Shown here: positions 53,596-61,936 of the stretch, piece after piece
How the letters are laid out: each line of letters begins with the position of its first letter
How positions within the stretch are numbered: the stretch's first letter is position 1
Assembly (NCBI GenBank): GCA_002722565.1
Contig: PBMG01000017.1
Location: 47,487 to 111,486 of the forward strand
Direction: 5' to 3'
Source: Acidimicrobiaceae bacterium
GTDB lineage: Bacteria > Actinomycetota > Acidimicrobiia > Acidimicrobiales > Poriferisodalaceae
DNA: 64,000 bases
Program-made: the position numbers and the translations under genes
Notes under the pieces: generated by a model
Told to the model about the DNA's origin: nothing
Database searches by the model: none
What the model saw: only the letters and a program-made list of their open reading frames with translations

Positions 53596-54741
53596 ATGGC
53601 AGATAGCGATGTTAAGGCAATGACAGCCAATCTCGATGCGATTGAGTTTGAAGAAACCGCTTTTACGGTTCCGGTTCCGTTGGCTGAGGCAAAGGTAGCC
53701 ATTGTTACTTCCGCCTCACTTCACCACCCTGAGGATGAAGATTTTTCCCCCATGGACACTGGATATCGAGTTTTGAAGTCAGAACCCCGTGACTATGTCA
53801 TGGGACATTGGAGTCCAAATTTTGACGCAACAGGATTTGCCTTAGATATAAACACGGTGTTTCCAATAGATCGTTTAGATGAGCTAGCTGCGGAAGGGAT
53901 AATTGGTTCCGTAGCTGAGGAACATCTGGCCTATGCGGGCAACCAATTCGACCTGTCAGCAATAAGAATGGATAGTGGGCCTGCAGGAGCCAAATTCTTG
54001 AAGGAACAGGAGGTTGACGTCGTTCTGCTGACGCCTGTCTGACCTCTATGCACACGTACCGTGAGTACGCTTGCACACATTTTCGAAGCAGAAGGTCTCG
54101 CAACCATTGCCCTCGGTTCCATTAAAAACCAGATAGAAACAACGGCACCGCCTCGAGGGCTATGGTGCGACTTCCCGCTTGGGCGACCTCTCGGAGTACC
54201 AGGAGATCGGGACTTCCAACATCGAGTATTGAGTAAGGCCCTAGAATTGTTGGATAGTCCAGAGCCAATTTTTGCTGAATATGACGTAGCCATTGTTGAT
54301 GACGGCACTGAAGTACTGGCATGTCCGATGCCGGCCCGGTATGACCCAGACCTTCCCCCAGCGGTTGATGAAGCAAATGGTCTTCGGCCAGCGTATGAGC
54401 GGGCCATATCCGAATATGGAAACAGAGTAGGAGCTGGGAGAACTGTCCAAGCAGATGACATAGCTGCGGCTATAGAAGCGTTTATACGAGTTGCTGATGG
54501 GACCCCATGGAAAGAAGCCGGTGTGCCTGGGATCCCCGCCAGAGTCAGCCAAGACATTCGTGGGTATTACGAGACAGCCGCGCTGGCGCTTTCGGACCAC
54601 GCGCCTTCGGCTTGGGCTGGGACTCGCTGGTTCCTAGACCACACTGAGGCCGGCAAAGTGGTCATGGCAGCAAGACAGGCCATGGCCGATGCGGGTGAGA
54701 TGCAACCGATTTGGTTCTATATGGCTCCTGGAGATCGCTAA
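53596..54741 (+). CDS. GrdB-family selenoprotein (glycine/sarcosine/betaine reductase selenoprotein B-like), with in-frame UGA at 54040-54042
   Basis: One 381-aa protein read through a UGA codon. The upstream half (148 aa) ends L-L-T-P-V; the UGA follows, and the same frame continues P-L-C-T-R-T-V-S-T-L-A-H to the TAA at 54739-54741. Cysteine homologues of this family read P-V-C-P-L-C-T-R at this place, as I recall them, so Sec149 with Cys152 makes a U-x-x-C redox pair. A SECIS-like hairpin begins six bases after the UGA. Otherwise it would be two broken halves, the second with no Shine-Dalgarno. The family includes GrdB and PrdB of amino-acid reductases, but the role of these aerobic-lineage homologues is unknown. 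It requires SelA/B/C/D, not in the window. Confidence 0.85.
54049..54075 (+). promoter_or_regulatory. Bacterial SECIS-like hairpin
   Basis: TGCA-CA-CGTAC, loop CGTGA, GTACG-CT-TGCA: a 5-bp upper stem, a 2x2 internal loop and a 4-bp lower stem. The apical loop (54060-54064) begins 17 nt after the UGA and has G as its second base. This fits the bacterial SECIS model of an apical-loop G within 16-37 nt of the Sec codon. It lies within the coding sequence. Confidence 0.7.
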
Positions 54742-54749
54742 CTACTGCT

Positions 54750-55985
54750 GTGGTCTTCTCGGTTCAACCGGTCGAACGGCGGTTTTTCGGCTGGCGCATA
54801 GTTTCAGCGGCCTTCACAGTCCTATTTGTCGTTTATGGAATTCAATTCAGCTTCGGAACTTTCGTCGGAGATGTCGTAGAAGACACGGGTTGGTCGGAAA
54901 GTCGACTTCAGCTGATCTTCGCTATCTACATTGGGCTGTATAGCGCCCTCTCAGCTGTAAGTGGCTGGCTGACAGACCGCCTGGGTCCGCGCCCTATTGT
55001 CGCAGTGGGCGCAGTCTTGTTGACCAGCGGGTATTTACTGTGGGCAACGGCGAACAGCCTGATGGTTGTAGCTATTGGTATGGCCGTCGTCGCTCCCCTT
55101 GGCATGAGCTGTTCTTGGGTGCCGTGTAATGCCACGGTCGTTAGATGGTTTGTTTTGCGTCGAGGCCTTGCCACTGCGATAGCGACTGCGGGCGGGAGTT
55201 TGGCCAACATATTGGTTCCGCCTATTGCAGCAATACTTGTCTCTGCCTATGGGTGGCGAATAGCAGTTCTGTCAATGTCGATAGTTGGTGGCATATGCAT
55301 GCTTCTAAGTTCGATTGTTCTTGAACGAGATCCCGAGGGGGTAGGTCAACAGCCGGACGGACAACTTCAGGTAGTAACGGACTTGGGTCGCGATGTTGCT
55401 GAAGGTATGACTCCTGCTGAAGCGTGGCGGAATCCCAATTATTGGAAAGTATTCGGGATGTACGCCCTTACCTTCACTGCTGTTTTCGTTCCTTTTGTGC
55501 ATGGTGTTCAGTTCGCCCAGAGTCTGGGGGCTTCGCTGCAGACGGCTTCAACCGTTATCTCAGCGATAGGAATTGGGGGTTTGGCTGGCAGATTGGTTAT
55601 GGGTCCTGTTTCAGACCGAATAGGGAGAAAGAATGCCGTCATGTTGGCGCTACTTGTTGAAACAGCGTCCTTTGTCGGAATGGCAGGCAGCAATTCTCTT
55701 TGGTTGCTGTACCCGTCAGCCGCAGCTTTTGGGTTTGCATACGGCGGTGGAGTAGTTGTTTTCCCTCCGCTCGTAGCTGATTTATTCGGTCGGGCTCACG
55801 CTGGGTCCATAGTTGGACGCATCTTTGCTACTGCCGGAACTATGGCAGCTATTGGACCTTACGCTGCGCAAATGCTGCATGATGCACTAGGAAATTACAG
55901 ATGGCCGTTTTTATTGTCGGGGATGGCTAATGCCCTCGCTTTCGTACTTGCCATGGGACTACCTAGGCAAGCAGGAAGTACTTAA
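54750..55985 (+). CDS. Major facilitator superfamily transporter, monocarboxylate-like
   Basis: 411-aa, 12-helix carrier resembling the oxalate/formate antiporter and MCT-like branch: R-F-F-G-W-R-I-V at the start, G-W-L-T-D-R-L-G-P-R-P, and the second-half G-R-L-V-M-G-P-V-S-D-R-I-G-R-K. A small carboxylate substrate is likely. GTG 54750 (V-V-F-S-V-Q-P-V-E-R) is preferred because it starts 8 bases after the selenoprotein stop. A TTG at 54711 overlaps that gene. It is probably co-transcribed with the selenoprotein, so it may move that protein's substrate. Confidence 0.88.
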   Translation: MVFSVQPVERRFFGWRIVSAAFTVLFVVYGIQFSFGTFVGDVVEDTGWSESRLQLIFAIYIGLYSALSAVSGWLTDRLGPRPIVAVGAVLLTSGYLLWATANSLMVVAIGMAVVAPLGMSCSWVPCNATVVRWFVLRRGLATAIATAGGSLANILVPPIAAILVSAYGWRIAVLSMSIVGGICMLLSSIVLERDPEGVGQQPDGQLQVVTDLGRDVAEGMTPAEAWRNPNYWKVFGMYALTFTAVFVPFVHGVQFAQSLGASLQTASTVISAIGIGGLAGRLVMGPVSDRIGRKNAVMLALLVETASFVGMAGSNSLWLLYPSAAAFGFAYGGGVVVFPPLVADLFGRAHAGSIVGRIFATAGTMAAIGPYAAQMLHDALGNYRWPFLLSGMANALAFVLAMGLPRQAGST

Positions 55986-56839
55986 CCGCCTTTAGCGACT
56001 TCGGGAGAAACAACGATCCATGTGGCTTTGCCTAAAACGTGAGCCGTGCCGTTAGGGCTGAATAGGCCAATATCGGTGAAGATCTTCCTGCCCTCCCTCT
56101 TGCGGGTTTTACTTATGATTCTTAGGCCATCTGAGTCATTTAGTGGAGCAGCAGGCCCTAGCTGAGCGTCGTAGGTGCCCAGTAGACAAGATTCGTGTTC
56201 TCCTAGGACTCCGTTTAGATGAAAGCCAGCAGCCGAAGTGCAGTCAAGAGCCGCTATAGCTGGAAGTGCAGCAAGAAAACCGTTATCAACCCAGCGATGA
56301 TCCGGGTACCAATCCTTCCAGAAAATTTCATCGGTAACGGGCCTAAGTCTCAGGCGTAAACCGAGCTTTGCTTCAGGCCCGCAAACAAAACATTCAGCGA
56401 AGTCGACACTGGAGGGGCCCGGTACCTCCACGTATTCGTCGTAGCGGCTTTGCTGTTGGGGGGAAAGAACTGAATGGCTTCGTAGCTCTGACAGCGTTTC
56501 GTCTGTCATCAACGGCTCTTGGACAGTTGATGACACCCAGCCGGAAAGGACATCAGTTTTAGTTTGGCTCACCGATACAGCGCGCTTGGAGTCTCCTGTT
56601 TTCTCTATTCGAAAATCGAGGTCAGTGTCCAAAGGTATTGGTCTGTGGAGGCGTACATGTAGTTGGGCTACGTCATCTGACAAGGTTCCGGCCCCCAAGC
56701 ATGCGTAAAGGCCCGCAGCTACCCCACCGTTGCCAGAGGCAGGAGGACCCCGAAAATGTTTGGGTAAATTGACGACCTTCGCTTGGTAGTCAACGACTTG
56801 GTCAGGCCCTGGTAGGCAGCTAAGACATGAATGATTCAC
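55982..56839 (-). CDS. Tandem hotdog-fold, thioesterase-like protein
   Basis: 285-aa protein that looks like two hotdog domains. The N-terminal part (about 20-110) has G-P-P-A-S-G-N-G-G-V-A-A-G and the helix turn of a FabZ/thioesterase hotdog. The C-terminal part (about 145-280) has F-A-E-C-F-V-C-G-P-E and G-L-R-L-R-L-R-P, the motif seen in PaaI-like thioesterases. The short C-L-S-C-L and C-F-V-C motifs could bind metal. No clear catalytic residue set is identified. It converges with and overlaps the end of the MFS gene by 4 bases. Confidence 0.65.
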   Translation of the reverse strand: MNHSCLSCLPGPDQVVDYQAKVVNLPKHFRGPPASGNGGVAAGLYACLGAGTLSDDVAQLHVRLHRPIPLDTDLDFRIEKTGDSKRAVSVSQTKTDVLSGWVSSTVQEPLMTDETLSELRSHSVLSPQQQSRYDEYVEVPGPSSVDFAECFVCGPEAKLGLRLRLRPVTDEIFWKDWYPDHRWVDNGFLAALPAIAALDCTSAAGFHLNGVLGEHESCLLGTYDAQLGPAAPLNDSDGLRIISKTRKREGRKIFTDIGLFSPNGTAHVLGKATWIVVSPEVAKGG

Positions 56840-56911
56840 CTTCTACAGAATATGTGTAGGCAATGACCCTGTCGTCCCCACTAATCTAGAGAGAAGCACT
56901 AGGGGGAAACT

Positions 56912-59900
56912 ATGGCTTTGGCTGACTTTAAACTTGAGGACCGCTTTGCGCGCAATGAAGGTGACGTTGCGATGTCAGGTGTTCAAGCGTTATTGAGAGT
57001 TTTAGTAGATCAACTTCGCGCCGACCGGCGCGACGGGCTGAACAACGCTGCCATGGTCTCTGGTTATCGAGGTTCACCTTTAGGTGGCATCGACTCACTG
57101 ATGTTAGGTAACCCTCAAGAGCTAGTCGATAACAACATCGAATTCGTTCCAGGACTCAACGAAGACCTAGGTGCTACTACGGTGTGGGGTTCACAACTGG
57201 CTAACCGTAACTTCGACGGCAAATTCGATGGTGTGTTGGGCATGTGGTACGGAAAGGCTCCGGGAGTAGACCGCTCTGGTGATGCGATTCGTCACGCCAA
57301 CGTGTGTGGCGTTGACCCCAAAGGTGGGGTCTTGCTTGTAGCTGGAGATGACCCCGCCTCTAAGTCCTCGACGCTGGCATCGGAATCAGAATTCGCACTT
57401 CTTCATTTTCAAACACCGATTCTTTACCCAGGGAGTGTCCAAGAAGTCGCGGATTATGGACGAATTGGCTACGAGCTTTCGCGATATAGCGGACTTTGGG
57501 TGTCACTTAAAATTGTTACCAATGTTGCTGATGGATATTCGACAATCAAAGTTGGACCAGGTCGAGTCCAAGTGGAACGCCCGGATTTCGAATGGGATGG
57601 GGTCCCGTGGCAACACACTCAGCAAGATTCGCTTTTTGGGCCTTTTGCTGTGCGTCAAGAACTTGAAATTCATGAAGGTCGTATGGAGGCCACTGATGCC
57701 TTCACTCGTCTCAATAATCTTGATTTGGTTAGTGGCGCGACTTCCGATGCCCGGTTGGGGATCGTGGCGGCAGGTAAAACCTATTACGACCTTCGCGAAG
57801 CACTAGATCGTATGGGTCTCGACGAATCTGCACTCAAGCAACGAGGAGTGCGACTGTACAAACCTGCGGTTGTATGGCCACTTGAAGCTAACGGAGTTAA
57901 AGAATTCGCCCGCGGGCTCGACACCATTGTCGTGGTCGAGGAAAAACGAGCGTTTATAGAAATGTTTATGCGCGAGATTCTTTATGGATCAGCGGATGCC
58001 CCAACCATCATGGGTAAACGTGATGCCTCGAACGGGTTCTGGTTTCCCGGCCACGGAGAGATGGATGCTGACCTTATAGCCCGAAAGATCAGGCCGTTTT
58101 TGGTTCAATACCTAGGAGAAGATTCAGTAGGTCCAGCAGTCCGAGAACGAATAACGATTCCCGTTTCGTTAGGCGACCCGGATAGCAAGAAACAGTCAAA
58201 CCGAACTCCGAACTTCTGTTCAGGATGCCCTCATAACCGATCGACCTGGGTGCCAGAAGGATCTGAAGCGGGCGGGGGCATTGGGTGCCACGGTATGGCA
58301 TCGATGACGCCGACAAGAAACGTAAAAGGCACGACACAAATGGGTGGTGAAGGAGTCCAATGGGTTGGGGCTGCACCATTCGTCACCATGGACCACCGCT
58401 TCCAAAATATTGGTGACGGAACTTTCCATCATTCTGGGTCACTAGCAGTTCGACAAGCAGTAGCTGCCGGAACCAACGTCACATACAAAATCCTCTACAA
58501 CGCAGCAGTTGCCATGACTGGAGGACAAGACGTTGATGGTGGAATGACAGTGCCCGAACTGTCACGCTCCTTGGAAGCAGAAGGTGTCTCGAAGGTCATG
58601 GTCCTAACCCACGACACCGAAAAATACGGTGAGCAAGCAAATTTCGCGGAAGGAACTGAAGTTTGGTACCGCGACCGCCTCGACGAGGCACAACGAATGC
58701 TGCGAGACATTCCAGGATGCACGGTGCTTATCTATGACCAGCCCTGCGCCGCTGAACTTCGCCGTGACCGCAAAAGAGGCAAGGTCGCAGAGCCAACAAT
58801 GGCGGTGTTCATTAACGAAGCGGTATGCGAAGGCTGCGGAGACTGCGGCGAAAAATCCAGTTGTCTCTCCGTCCAACCCGTGGAAACCGAATTCGGTCGA
58901 AAAACATCGATACATCAGTCATCATGCAATAAAGATTTCACCTGCCTCGACGGTGATTGCCCGGCCTTCATTGAAGTTATTGCAGGGGGAGAAATTCCTG
59001 AAAAATCGGCCCTAGCCATCGCTGAAATTCAAGCGGATCAAATCGAACCGGATCGGCTTGACGAAGGCAATGTGTTGATGATCGGGATAGGGGGAACTGG
59101 AGTTGTTACGGTCAACCAACTTCTAGCCACAGCGGCTTTACTGGATGGAAAAGAAGCGCATGGCCTCGATCAGACTGGATTGGCACAAAAAGGTGGCCCA
59201 GTTGTATCTAATCTCAAGATTCGGCGCCCAGACGGTCAACTTGATTTGGGAGAAGCCAACAAAATCGCGACCGGAGAAGCCGATGCGTATATCGTCTTCG
59301 ACCTTCTCAGCGGAACGAATCCAGCCAACCTAGAAAAAGCGATGCCTGGACGAACGGTGGCACTAGTCTCCTCGAGCAAAGTACCCACAGGAGCAATGGT
59401 CCGTGACACCTCGGCCGAGTATCCCGAGTGGTCCGCTCTTCAAGACTCGATTGACAGCGCAACGATCGCAGAGAAGAACGTGTACTACGACGCTGGCAAC
59501 CTTTCAGACAATCTCTTTAGGTCGCATATGCCAGCGAACATCATTGTGCTTGGTTCTGCCTACCAGAGTGGCGTTGTGCCGATAAGCGCAGCTGCAATAG
59601 AGCGCGCGATTGAGCTAAACGGCGTAGCAGTAGAAATGAATACGCAAGCGTTCAGAATCGGCCGACAGATTGTTATCGAGCCGGATTTCATCGAGTCATT
59701 GGGCATTCAGGAAGAAGGAAAAACCCGGCGACAAACGAAAGTTTCCCCGGCGCTGGAAAGCCTTATCCAAGAAGTACCTGACGCATCTGAAGAACTTGAG
59801 AGGTTGCTTAAAATTCGTGCGGGAGAACTCGTCGAGTATCAGAACAATAATTACGCCAAGAAGTACGTGGAGAAGGTGATCGCAGTACGAAAGGCAGAGT

Positions 59901-60397
59901 CCTCTATCGGCCAAGACACCCGTCTATCTGAAGCGTATGCGAGATACCTATACAAACTGATGGCCTACAAAGATGAATACGAAGTAGCACGCTTGCACCG
60001 CTCTAAAGATTTCCACGAGGCCGTTCGCAAGCAATTCGGAGATCGAAGCAAAATCACATACAAACTGCATCCACCTTCCATGAAACGGTTGGGGCTTGAT
60101 CAAAAAATAGGCCTAGGTCGCTCCGGCGATCTTGCTTTCGCGGTATTGCGTCGGATGAAGTTTTTACGCGGAACGCCTTTAGACGTGTTTGGCAACACCG
60201 CCCACCGGAAGATGGAACGCGGTCTAGTTGACGAATATCAACAAATAGTTGATCAAGCGTTAGCTGACCTGCGTCCGGAAACTTATGACAAAGCGGTGCA
60301 GTTGGCGGAACTCCCAGACATGATTCGCGGCTACGAAACTGTCAAGGAAGCAAACGTTGAGAAGTTCCGTCAGCTAGCGAAGGACATCTTGGGTTGA
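56912..60397 (+). CDS. Indolepyruvate ferredoxin oxidoreductase-family protein, fused alpha-beta form
   Basis: 1161-aa fusion of the thiamine-diphosphate (IorA-like) and gamma (IorB-like) modules. It decarboxylates branched or aromatic 2-oxo acids to acyl-CoA with electrons to ferredoxin or another carrier. It has the N-terminal pyrimidine-type region (G-Y-R-G-S-P-L-G-G), C-S-G-C-P-H-N-R-S and the cysteine-rich E-G-C-G-D-C-G segment (about 635-690) for an Fe-S cluster. The gamma-domain follows with G-I-G-G-T-G-V-V. A DUF6537-like C-terminal region follows. The strong AGGGGG before ATG 56912 suggests high expression. It stands alone, with no separate ferredoxin gene. Confidence 0.9.
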   Translation: MALADFKLEDRFARNEGDVAMSGVQALLRVLVDQLRADRRDGLNNAAMVSGYRGSPLGGIDSLMLGNPQELVDNNIEFVPGLNEDLGATTVWGSQLANRNFDGKFDGVLGMWYGKAPGVDRSGDAIRHANVCGVDPKGGVLLVAGDDPASKSSTLASESEFALLHFQTPILYPGSVQEVADYGRIGYELSRYSGLWVSLKIVTNVADGYSTIKVGPGRVQVERPDFEWDGVPWQHTQQDSLFGPFAVRQELEIHEGRMEATDAFTRLNNLDLVSGATSDARLGIVAAGKTYYDLREALDRMGLDESALKQRGVRLYKPAVVWPLEANGVKEFARGLDTIVVVEEKRAFIEMFMREILYGSADAPTIMGKRDASNGFWFPGHGEMDADLIARKIRPFLVQYLGEDSVGPAVRERITIPVSLGDPDSKKQSNRTPNFCSGCPHNRSTWVPEGSEAGGGIGCHGMASMTPTRNVKGTTQMGGEGVQWVGAAPFVTMDHRFQNIGDGTFHHSGSLAVRQAVAAGTNVTYKILYNAAVAMTGGQDVDGGMTVPELSRSLEAEGVSKVMVLTHDTEKYGEQANFAEGTEVWYRDRLDEAQRMLRDIPGCTVLIYDQPCAAELRRDRKRGKVAEPTMAVFINEAVCEGCGDCGEKSSCLSVQPVETEFGRKTSIHQSSCNKDFTCLDGDCPAFIEVIAGGEIPEKSALAIAEIQADQIEPDRLDEGNVLMIGIGGTGVVTVNQLLATAALLDGKEAHGLDQTGLAQKGGPVVSNLKIRRPDGQLDLGEANKIATGEADAYIVFDLLSGTNPANLEKAMPGRTVALVSSSKVPTGAMVRDTSAEYPEWSALQDSIDSATIAEKNVYYDAGNLSDNLFRSHMPANIIVLGSAYQSGVVPISAAAIERAIELNGVAVEMNTQAFRIGRQIVIEPDFIESLGIQEEGKTRRQTKVSPALESLIQEVPDASEELERLLKIRAGELVEYQNNNYAKKYVEKVIAVRKAESSIGQDTRLSEAYARYLYKLMAYKDEYEVARLHRSKDFHEAVRKQFGDRSKITYKLHPPSMKRLGLDQKIGLGRSGDLAFAVLRRMKFLRGTPLDVFGNTAHRKMERGLVDEYQQIVDQALADLRPETYDKAVQLAELPDMIRGYETVKEANVEKFRQLAKDILG

Positions 60398-60483
60398 CCA
60401 GTCACTAAGAAGACTGATTCTTGTAGACCCTAATAGGCAGATAGTTGCAACCGAAAAGCCATGCTGCGGTAGCTCGTCGCAGT

Positions 60484-60497
60484 TCAACATATGTTGA
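60484..60497. promoter_or_regulatory. 14-bp perfect palindrome upstream of the transsulfuration genes
   Basis: TCAACATATGTTGA is its own reverse complement and lies 47 bases upstream of the cystathionine beta-synthase start. The length and position fit an operator for a dimeric regulator, perhaps responding to sulfur amino acids. No regulator gene is adjacent. Confidence 0.45.
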
Positions 60498-60544
60498 TTA
60501 GCTGTGTGAACCTAGCCCAAAACGAGCAAACTAGAGGCATGGAC

Positions 60545-61936
60545 ATGCGGGACCTAGACATCGCCGACTCAGTGCTTGATTTGATTGGTGAGACACCGCT
60601 GGTCAGGCTGCCGAGAATCGGAGCTGAAGTTCCGTGCCCAATAGTCGCGAAGCTAGAGACAACTAACCCGGGTGGCAGTTCGAAAGACCGACCGGCACTC
60701 ACAATGATTAACGAAGCAGAAAAGGCGGGCCTCCTCAAACCAGGTGGAACCATCATTGAGCCGACATCTGGAAATACTGGAGTAGGTCTGGCTATCGTGG
60801 CTGCTCAACGGGGCTACGACTGTATTTTTGTTATGACAGACAAAGTCAGTAGTGAGAAAGTAACGCTATTAGAGGCCTATGGCGCAGAGGTAGTTGTCTG
60901 CCCGGTGGCGGTCGCTCCAGACGACCCCCGTTCCTATTACTCCACTGCCGAAAGACTAGTCAAAGAGATTCCCAACGCCTATCGACCGAACCAGTACCAC
61001 AACCAAGCAAATCCAAAAGCTCACTATGAGTCAACCGGCCCCGAAATTTGGGAACAGACTAAAGGTCGAATAACCCATTTCGTGGCAGGAGCGGGTACCG
61101 GAGGAACGATCAGCGGTGTGGGCAAGTTTTTGAAAGAGCAAAATCCGGACGTAAAAATAATTGCAGCTGATCCAACTAATTCCGTTTATTCAGGAGGTAA
61201 CGGGCGCCCATATCTGGTCGAAGGAGTTGGGGAAGATTTCTGGCCGGACACCTACGACCCCGAGGTAATTGATTCGACCATCCCAATTAGCGATGCGGAG
61301 TCTTTTTCGATGGCGCATCGAGTTACCGTTGAAGAAGGGATTCTTATTGGCGGCTCCGGGGGAACAGCGGTTGCAGCAGCACTATCAGCAGCAGGCAACC
61401 TGACAGCGGACGACCTTGTAATTGTTCTCATCCCGGACAGCGGACGCGGGTATCTGAGCAAAGTGTTCGATAAGACCTGGATGGCAAATATGGGTTTCTC
61501 GGAATGCGAGGGACTCAGCGTTGCTGATTTGTTGGGACCTACGTCGAACGAATCAGAGTTGGTATATGTGTCACCTGAAATCAAGGTGCGGGAGGCAATC
61601 GAAACTATGCGGCACCACCAGTTATCTCACATTCCGGTGGCGAAAGGCGAGATGCCCATAGCAGCCGCAGAAGTGATGGGGTCGTTGTCGGAAGAGTCCC
61701 TTATGCAAAAATCATTTCAAATAGATGAGATCCTTGACCGATCAGCCGAGGAGTTGATGGACCCAGCTTTGCCGGTTGTCGGACTAGGAGAGTCAGCGAT
61801 GATGGCGTTAAATAAGCTTGAAGCTTCTCCGGTGTTGCTAGTGCATGACGCCGGACAGCCGCGGACCTTGCTTACTCAATCGCAAGCGATGAACTCTGAG
61901 GTCATCAAAGAACATTTGGAGGTAGACGCGAAATGA
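60545..61936 (+). CDS. cbs: Cystathionine beta-synthase
   Basis: 463-aa PLP enzyme that joins homocysteine and serine to form cystathionine. The catalytic domain (about 1-320) has the Schiff-base Lys in G-S-S-K-D-R and T-S-G-N-T-G-V-G-L. A pair of CBS regulatory domains follows (about 335-455), as in the mycobacterial form. ATG 60545 is chosen because AGAGG lies 7 nt upstream; ATG 60539 is an alternative. It overlaps the gamma-lyase gene by 4 bases, and the pair forms the reverse transsulfuration route. Confidence 0.93.
   Translation: MRDLDIADSVLDLIGETPLVRLPRIGAEVPCPIVAKLETTNPGGSSKDRPALTMINEAEKAGLLKPGGTIIEPTSGNTGVGLAIVAAQRGYDCIFVMTDKVSSEKVTLLEAYGAEVVVCPVAVAPDDPRSYYSTAERLVKEIPNAYRPNQYHNQANPKAHYESTGPEIWEQTKGRITHFVAGAGTGGTISGVGKFLKEQNPDVKIIAADPTNSVYSGGNGRPYLVEGVGEDFWPDTYDPEVIDSTIPISDAESFSMAHRVTVEEGILIGGSGGTAVAAALSAAGNLTADDLVIVLIPDSGRGYLSKVFDKTWMANMGFSECEGLSVADLLGPTSNESELVYVSPEIKVREAIETMRHHQLSHIPVAKGEMPIAAAEVMGSLSEESLMQKSFQIDEILDRSAEELMDPALPVVGLGESAMMALNKLEASPVLLVHDAGQPRTLLTQSQAMNSEVIKEHLEVDAK

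Noticed and set aside
60408..60424. AAGAA-n6-TTCTT after the indolepyruvate oxidoreductase as a terminator
   Set aside because: Weak A/T stem and no T-run; not supported as a terminator.
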